19,567 nt of DNA from a candidate division KSB1 bacterium (GTDB taxonomy: Bacteria > Zhuqueibacterota > JdFR-76 > DREG01). Within the stretch, counting starts at the first letter, position 1. Each line of letters opens with the position of its first letter. The position numbers and the translations under genes were made by a program. Under the pieces are notes generated by a model. That model saw only the letters and a program-made list of their open reading frames with translations. It was not told where the DNA came from and did not search any database. The stretch covers positions 1 to 19,567 of the forward strand of contig JADFJB010000093.1 of NCBI GenBank assembly GCA_022566355.1, written 5' to 3'. This document shows positions 15,177-19,567 of this stretch, piece by piece.

Positions 15177-16082
15177 TTATAACTCATATCCATATTTTTC
15201 AGCTAAAGTTGCGATATTCTTAAGCTGTTGTTTATTATTTTGTGTCCAATTCTTATATTCAGAAAAGCGACCTTTCCGTTGCCTATTCACTGGTGTTTGG
15301 ATAAGTTTTTGAAGTTTTTTTCGTTGAAATCCATCCAGATATAAGAACTTAAATATTTTCTCTGTAACCTGGGGATCAGTAAAAAGTTCTTCCGCTTTTA
15401 CAAATAGCAAATAATCTCCTGCCAATGTTTCTCTAAAATCCTCAATAAATTGATTGGTTTCGTTCCACAGCCAGCCGATCTTTTCAATTGAAGAGAATTC
15501 TTGCCAGCGTTCTTTTATCTCGTCTGAAATCGGAACGATACGGCCGATATCGTGATCGTGTTTTCCCGTGTACCAATTTCTTCTAATTCCACTCCGCACA
15601 AAATCACCTGGATGCCTGACTAAATGGATGAAAGTTGTATTGGGAAAAACGTCCTTAATAATTGGAGCAAAAAAAGTAATTTGATTGTTTGTTTCGATAA
15701 AAACTCTTTTTTGCCTCGCTGCTTTAAGTAAGTACTCCTCCCTTGCACTTTTAATAACTTCTTTAAATAGGTCGGGATTTTTATCAATCTGTTCATAAGC
15801 AAGTTTGGAGGTTCGATACAACTCAGGTTTTGGTTTATGCTCCGGGTAAGCGTTTGGGGATGTTTGAAGTATCTTATTCAGCAAGAAAGTTCCACACCGG
15901 CCAGTAGATAACACAAAGCAAGTTCTTACATTTTCCCAATTTGTTCTCTCGCAGTCAGCGATAAAAACCTGGTTCTCCGTTGATAATCTATCTGCTGCTC
16001 CTCTTAATTTATTTGCCAATCTCTCCGCTTGTTCAGCGCCTCTGATCAAGTAGCTTTCAAACTTAAATTTTAAATATTTCAT
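15177..16082 (-). CDS. PAPS-dependent sulfotransferase family protein
   Basis: 301 residues. The 5'-phosphosulfate loop is STGRCGTFLL (59-68), and the 3'-phosphate part is LVRHPGDFVRSGIRRNW (154-170, Arg156 and Ser164 in the usual positions). A C-terminal ELFTDPQVTEKIFKFL segment follows the normal fold. The enzyme should transfer sulfate from PAPS to a carbohydrate or other acceptor. It is the first gene on the minus strand of a divergent pair with the NodB-like gene at 16229, and shares direction with the FkbM gene after it. It therefore probably sulfates a surface polysaccharide or lipid, but the acceptor cannot be read from the sequence. Confidence 0.82.
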   Translation of the reverse strand: MKYLKFKFESYLIRGAEQAERLANKLRGAADRLSTENQVFIADCERTNWENVRTCFVLSTGRCGTFLLNKILQTSPNAYPEHKPKPELYRTSKLAYEQIDKNPDLFKEVIKSAREEYLLKAARQKRVFIETNNQITFFAPIIKDVFPNTTFIHLVRHPGDFVRSGIRRNWYTGKHDHDIGRIVPISDEIKERWQEFSSIEKIGWLWNETNQFIEDFRETLAGDYLLFVKAEELFTDPQVTEKIFKFLYLDGFQRKKLQKLIQTPVNRQRKGRFSEYKNWTQNNKQQLKNIATLAEKYGYEL

Positions 16083-16142
16083 TAATACATATATTCTATT
16101 AATTTTCTCTTGCAGAATTCACGATGGAAATGTGCTTAAATA

Positions 16143-16170
16143 TTGTTATTATAACAAATATTATAACAAA
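16143..16170. promoter_or_regulatory. Repeat-rich site in the divergent promoter
   Basis: ATTATAACAAA occurs twice, at 16148-16158 and 16160-16170, one base apart, giving a 12-bp tandem period. The first copy also forms an inverted repeat TTGTTA-TTA-TAACAA (16143-16157). The site lies between the divergent starts of the sulfotransferase (16082) and the NodB-like gene (16229), where a regulator could act on both. No -35/-10 pair is called. Confidence 0.35.
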
Positions 16171-16228
16171 AGCTAATTTGCTTTTCATATAAATTAAGCT
16201 GATTTTATTAATTGTACAGAATCCATTT

Positions 16229-17653
16229 ATGAATCCAAAATTTAAATATATATTAGGATATTTCAAAACAATTTATGATGTGCCGGATAACATTTCTATT
16301 GGTTATGGCACTACCGACCAAAAAATAAATATCCATAAAAGCAATACTAATTATTTTGATTCTTTACAACCGTATTCAATTGAAAACGTAAAATGGCGAA
16401 AATGGCATAACACGACAATTCCCTTTTTATTTGATCCTTCCGACGAAAAAGAAATTTTGGAAATCCGAGAAGAGCAAGCATTTGTTCGTTATGATATTTT
16501 GGCTTCGGCATTTTTTTTTCTGAGTGGTTGGCAGGAATTTGTTTTTATGAAACAAAAAAAAGCCTGGCGATATCCTTTTGTAGAGAGTATTCAAAATAAG
16601 CTGAATATTACTCACCTTCCCATAGTAAATTATTATTTTGATATATTAAAAACTGCCATTGAGAAAACTTACAATATCCAACTTCAAATTACTAACTGGG
16701 AAAATAATGAATTCGGCATATGCCTGACTCACGACATCGATCAATGTGAAACAGGCTGGCAAGAGGATGCATTTGCTCAATTTAAGAAACTTCATTTATT
16801 ATCTATTCTGAAAATATTTTATCAAAGAATTTTCAAACAGGATACCTGGTTTAATTTTAATGAGATTTTAAATATCGAGAAAAAATTCTCTGCACATTCT
16901 TCATTCTATTTTTTGAGCAAAAATGGCAAGATTTATTTAGATATCAATAAACTGAATGCTGAAAGAAATGAAAACGATAAAAAATATAAATCGTACAAGA
17001 AGCATTCTTTTTTTGCCAGGTATTTCGGCTATCCGGAAGTCTATGAAAATGCTGACTATGCGATCCAACAAAACAAATTTCGGAAAGTCTTTCAGGAAAT
17101 CCAGGATAGGGGTTCAGAAATCGGAGTTCATGGCAGTATCACCTCGCACTTAAGCGAAGATATGATTCGACAAGAGATCGATGATCTTTCGACGCATATT
17201 TACGGTATTCGCTTCCATTATCTCTTTTTCGATCGATCCAGAACATTCGACATCTTAGAAAAATCAGGACTTAAATATGATACAACAATGGGTTTTTCTG
17301 AAGAAGTCGGCTTCCGATATGGAATTGCATTCCCTTTTGTTCCATACAATATTTCAGACAATAAACCGTATTCATTTATGGAAATCCCCTTGATTATCAT
17401 GGAGATGACCTATCGTGTTTATAAAAACACTCCTGTTGATCAAATATTGCCGGATATCATAAGTCTTATGGATGAAGTCCAAAAATTCAATGGATGTCTA
17501 ACTATTCTGTGGCATAATTCCTATTTTTCTCCCTATAAATATGCTGGATGGCGAGAGATATATGAATCTATTCTAAGAGAAGGAAGAAACAGAAAAGCCG
17601 GATTGTTTAGCGGCCTGCAGGTAGGTAATCAATGGAGCAATATTCTAACGTAA
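16229..17653 (+). CDS. Polysaccharide deacetylase (NodB-like) family protein with N-terminal DUF7033-type domain
   Basis: 474 residues. The first ~155 form the N-terminal domain often joined to this deacetylase class (YDILASAFFFLSGWQEF near 88-103). The NodB-like barrel begins with ICLTHDIDQ (164-172), where Asp169 would be the catalytic base and Asp171 a metal ligand, continues with EIGVHGS (297-303, His301 metal ligand) and GLKYDTTMGF (347-356), and ends with TILWHNSYFS (425-434, His429). Such enzymes remove acyl groups from glycans, or in some clades have lost activity. The second metal-ligand His is not in the textbook HxxxH spacing (HGSITSH), so activity is likely but not proven. No signal peptide is seen, suggesting cytoplasmic action in glycan or polymer processing. 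It is divergent from the sulfotransferase. Confidence 0.82.
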   Translation: MNPKFKYILGYFKTIYDVPDNISIGYGTTDQKINIHKSNTNYFDSLQPYSIENVKWRKWHNTTIPFLFDPSDEKEILEIREEQAFVRYDILASAFFFLSGWQEFVFMKQKKAWRYPFVESIQNKLNITHLPIVNYYFDILKTAIEKTYNIQLQITNWENNEFGICLTHDIDQCETGWQEDAFAQFKKLHLLSILKIFYQRIFKQDTWFNFNEILNIEKKFSAHSSFYFLSKNGKIYLDINKLNAERNENDKKYKSYKKHSFFARYFGYPEVYENADYAIQQNKFRKVFQEIQDRGSEIGVHGSITSHLSEDMIRQEIDDLSTHIYGIRFHYLFFDRSRTFDILEKSGLKYDTTMGFSEEVGFRYGIAFPFVPYNISDNKPYSFMEIPLIIMEMTYRVYKNTPVDQILPDIISLMDEVQKFNGCLTILWHNSYFSPYKYAGWREIYESILREGRNRKAGLFSGLQVGNQWSNILT

Positions 17654-17857
17654 ATTCAATATGTAGTAATTGGTAATATGAATGACCAGTTGAAAAATGT
17701 TAAAAAAAAACCTGCACAAAAGGAGTTGCACTCCCGAATTAACAAAATACCAGGGACTATTAGTCAAAACAACCTTCTTATCTAATCCAATATGGAATAA
17801 TTATCTGATCACAATCTTTTTGATGGCACAAACAAATTTAAACATTAATTTAATAAT

Positions 17858-18631
17858 ATGAATCCTTACATCATTTCAGGAATTATCTTGATTGCAATCG
17901 GTACTTTTTTGGCTATCTTTGGCAGTATAAATCAGGGCAAAAAAACAGCTTCAGAAAATTTTCTAACCTACCAGGAACAATATGATTCACTGGCTCAGAA
18001 AATTGATTCGGTTCAACAAAAGCGTGCGGATCACATATCGAAAAAGCAAATTAAGAAAATTCAAGAGGAATTTAAAGATTGGATTAGCAAAGGCGCTCTT
18101 GAAGAAGATAATAAAAGACACGAATTACAGAGTAGAATTGTTGAGACAGAACTAAAGAAAATCGAATTGACCCATGAATGGAAACATATTTATGAATACT
18201 TTTACCGGGCTTTGGAAGTAACATTAGATGGCTACAACTACGAAGACATTTCAGTCATTACTTATGAAATACCCGCATTACCCGAAAATCTCTTCTCAAT
18301 TGATGGGAGCAATTACACTGCCAAAGTTACATTTCCAACCGGGAAGGTTTGGCATATCAGGCATAATATTTCAGATAGTGCTCCATCTTCATTACCAAAA
18401 ATCATTTTCCAATTTGGAAATCAGGGTGAAAGCCCGCTTCGCTTAAAATTATGGATTACCATAATTCCGAATATCGATCAAAATAGGATGAAAATCAAAA
18501 AAGCCGGTCCTATGATTTCAATTCTGGAAAATATTCCGGAACAATTTTCATTAAGAAATTATAGATATGAATCCGTTTTTCGCGAATTAATCAGAACATT
18601 GATTGAGTACGAATTGGTGCGGACACAGTAA
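17858..18631 (+). CDS. Unrecognised membrane-anchored coiled-coil protein
   Basis: 257 residues, not recognised. It has one N-terminal membrane helix (IISGIILIAIGTFLAIFG, 5-22), so a signal-anchor orientation with the bulk outside or inside the membrane is possible. A long charged, heptad-like stretch follows (~38-115: YDSLAQKIDSVQQKRADHISKK). A folded C-terminal part (~125-255) has several hydrophobic strands (YTAKVTFP, KIIFQFG, LRLKLWITIIP) and ends in a helix FRELIRTLIEYELV. It lies alone between the NodB-like gene and a palindromic repeat. There is no Shine-Dalgarno; the ATG follows an AT-rich leader. The reading frame is clean and its composition coding-like, so I call it real, but no role is inferred. 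Confidence 0.65.
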   Translation: MNPYIISGIILIAIGTFLAIFGSINQGKKTASENFLTYQEQYDSLAQKIDSVQQKRADHISKKQIKKIQEEFKDWISKGALEEDNKRHELQSRIVETELKKIELTHEWKHIYEYFYRALEVTLDGYNYEDISVITYEIPALPENLFSIDGSNYTAKVTFPTGKVWHIRHNISDSAPSSLPKIIFQFGNQGESPLRLKLWITIIPNIDQNRMKIKKAGPMISILENIPEQFSLRNYRYESVFRELIRTLIEYELVRTQ

Positions 18632-18673
18632 TCTTCCCTCATATTCCTTCTCATTGATTGCGTAACTTAGCAG

Positions 18674-18697
18674 GTTAGTCTTGAGCAACTAACTTTT
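18674..18697 (+). terminator. Weak terminator candidate after the coiled-coil gene
   Basis: GTTAGT (18674-18679) pairs with ACTAAC (18688-18693), with an 8-base loop, followed by TTTT. It is 43 bases downstream of the stop at 18631. The stem is short and AT-rich, so the call is tentative. Confidence 0.3.
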
Positions 18698-18719
18698 GAG
18701 ATAGGAAGCTCCAAAATAC

Positions 18720-18852
18720 AAATCTCAAATAACAAATAAATCAAAATACTCAAATACCAATGTCCAAATATTTTAATTAAGTTCGATTTTTGTAATTTGA
18801 AGAATTGCTTATTTGAATTTATTTGTTATTTGATGCTTGGAAATTGAGATTT
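18720..18852. repeat. AT-rich palindromic intergenic repeat, copy 2
   Basis: The outer arms are AAATCTCAA (18720-18728) and TTGAGATTT (18844-18852). Inside lies a perfect 17-bp pair, TCAAATAACAAATAAAT (18725-18741) and its inverse (18817-18833). The total is 133 bp, close to the 129 bp of copy 1 (1023-1151), and like that copy it abuts the 3' end of a minus-strand gene (stop at 18857). There is no ORF inside. It resembles a non-autonomous dispersed element; sequence identity with copy 1 is low, so they may be related families rather than true copies. Confidence 0.6.
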
Positions 18853-18856
18853 CATT

Positions 18857-19567
18857 TTACTTCTGCACATAAATATAGCTACGAACCCCTTCTTTGATAT
18901 AGCGCTTGAACAGCTGTTCCAGACCGGTTTTCCGGGCCAACCAGTAAATCGCCAGAGTGGATTTCTCAAAAAAAACAAAATTCAAACGATCAAAACCTTC
19001 ACTTTTAAAAAGGTGTCGATTTAGGAATCGATACACTACATACTTTAAAGCCGGTAACTTTGCGGCATACTTAATTTGCCACTCCAGTGTGCCGGACTCC
19101 ATGATTCTTAAATCTTCCTGCAAAGCCATTTCCATCAATTCTTCGGGGCGATAAGCAGTATGGTAATAGGTATCACCTTCAACAAATGATTTTAAACCGG
19201 CAAGAGGAACCCAGGTTGGTTTTTGATTACGGTAATTTGGTGTGGTAATTAATGCTTTGCCACCAGGCTTCAATAGATTTGCTATTCCTGCAAATACTTT
19301 TTGAGGCTCGAGAAGATGTTCCAAAACCTCCGAGCACAATATTAAATCAAATTGGTTTGGCCGAAGAAAATTTAAAACTTGCGCATCTCCAACAAGAAAA
19401 TCATAGCGATTCGATTTAACCAGGCTCTTGCTTCTCTCCCTTGCTTTCCGAAGTATTGAAAATGATAAATCGATGCCAACAACCCGATCCCCTTTCATGA
19501 AATCAAAGTAAGTGCCGGCATTACAACCGATATCCAGGAAACTCCCTTTTGCATCTTCCAAATAGAG
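18857..19567 (-). CDS. Class I SAM-dependent methyltransferase, 5' end cut by window edge
   Basis: The frame is open to the right edge (236 codons seen, no stop). A TTG inside the frame at 19561 is not taken as the start because the codons before it remain open and the fold is missing its first helix. Methyltransf_11-type core: motif I FLDIGCNAGTYFD, DRVVGIDLSFSIL, YDFLVGDAQVL, FDLILCSEVLEHLL (motif IV) and LLKPGGKALITTPNY (motif VI-like). The C-terminal ~100 residues (PALKYVVYRFLN, LARKTGLEQLFKRYI) are less typical and may bind the substrate. It likely methylates a lipid or glycan, in keeping with the adjacent glycan genes. The 5' part lies outside the window. Confidence 0.85.
   Translation of the reverse strand, partial: LYLEDAKGSFLDIGCNAGTYFDFMKGDRVVGIDLSFSILRKARERSKSLVKSNRYDFLVGDAQVLNFLRPNQFDLILCSEVLEHLLEPQKVFAGIANLLKPGGKALITTPNYRNQKPTWVPLAGLKSFVEGDTYYHTAYRPEELMEMALQEDLRIMESGTLEWQIKYAAKLPALKYVVYRFLNRHLFKSEGFDRLNFVFFEKSTLAIYWLARKTGLEQLFKRYIKEGVRSYIYVQK

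Noticed and set aside
17722-17734. GGAGT-TGC-ACTCC hairpin with a nearby A-run
   Set aside because: Only 5 bp and with a T-run on the minus strand only, where no gene needs terminating; not called.
1-19567. CRISPR arrays, tRNA and rRNA genes, phage or integrase attachment sites
   Set aside because: No regularly spaced direct repeats, cloverleaf with conserved T-loop, rRNA segments or integrase were found by reading; an automated scan (tRNAscan, CRISPR finder) would be the decisive check.

Overview
The window is AT-rich bacterial chromosome, densely coded, mostly on the minus strand. No rRNA, tRNA or CRISPR array was seen. The gene content (LytS-type kinase, SpoIIE-type phosphatase, MrfAB repair pair, RlmH, stand-alone PurL of the PurS/PurQ-dependent type, surface-glycan genes) and the many short palindromic intergenic repeats would fit an environmental FCB-type lineage such as Calditrichota or KSB1. 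That placement is an impression from gene style, not a demonstrated assignment.

Layout. 1-3572 (minus): a coupled set reading an exported beta-solenoid/multi-TM protein, then a membrane-bound PP2C (SpoIIE/RsbU) phosphatase, then a membrane-bound LytS/YehU-type histidine kinase cut by the left edge. The phosphatase and kinase carry the same N-terminal membrane sensor, so one sensor type is wired to two different outputs. 3735-4810: a plus-strand remnant of a serine-hydrolase-like gene with its own terminator, and a minus-strand TraB/GumN-like lipoprotein-size secreted protein. 4943-6285 (plus): two tandem type II toxin-antitoxin modules. The first looks intact, with a perfect palindromic operator over its -10 box. 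The second keeps its antitoxin, but its toxin has two compensating frameshifts.

6295-10414 (minus): mrfA helicase, mrfB exonuclease and rlmH in one direction. mrfA-mrfB is a known mitomycin-type DNA damage repair pair. Inverted copies of a 28-bp repeat flank mrfB, and one of them writes the last residues of MrfA. 10514-10629 is another palindromic element. 10633-13631 (minus): purL followed closely by a class II-type Fic protein. 13632-14356 is a 725-bp gap with a decayed mobile-type gene fragment and an unexplained short ORF.

14357-19567: a surface-polysaccharide-like neighbourhood with an FkbM methyltransferase and a sulfotransferase (minus), a NodB-like polysaccharide deacetylase family protein (plus), an unrecognised membrane-anchored coiled-coil protein (plus), a 133-bp palindromic repeat, and a SAM methyltransferase (minus) entering from the right edge. 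Genes in this part probably decorate lipopolysaccharide or exopolysaccharide, but no pathway can be reconstructed from the window alone.
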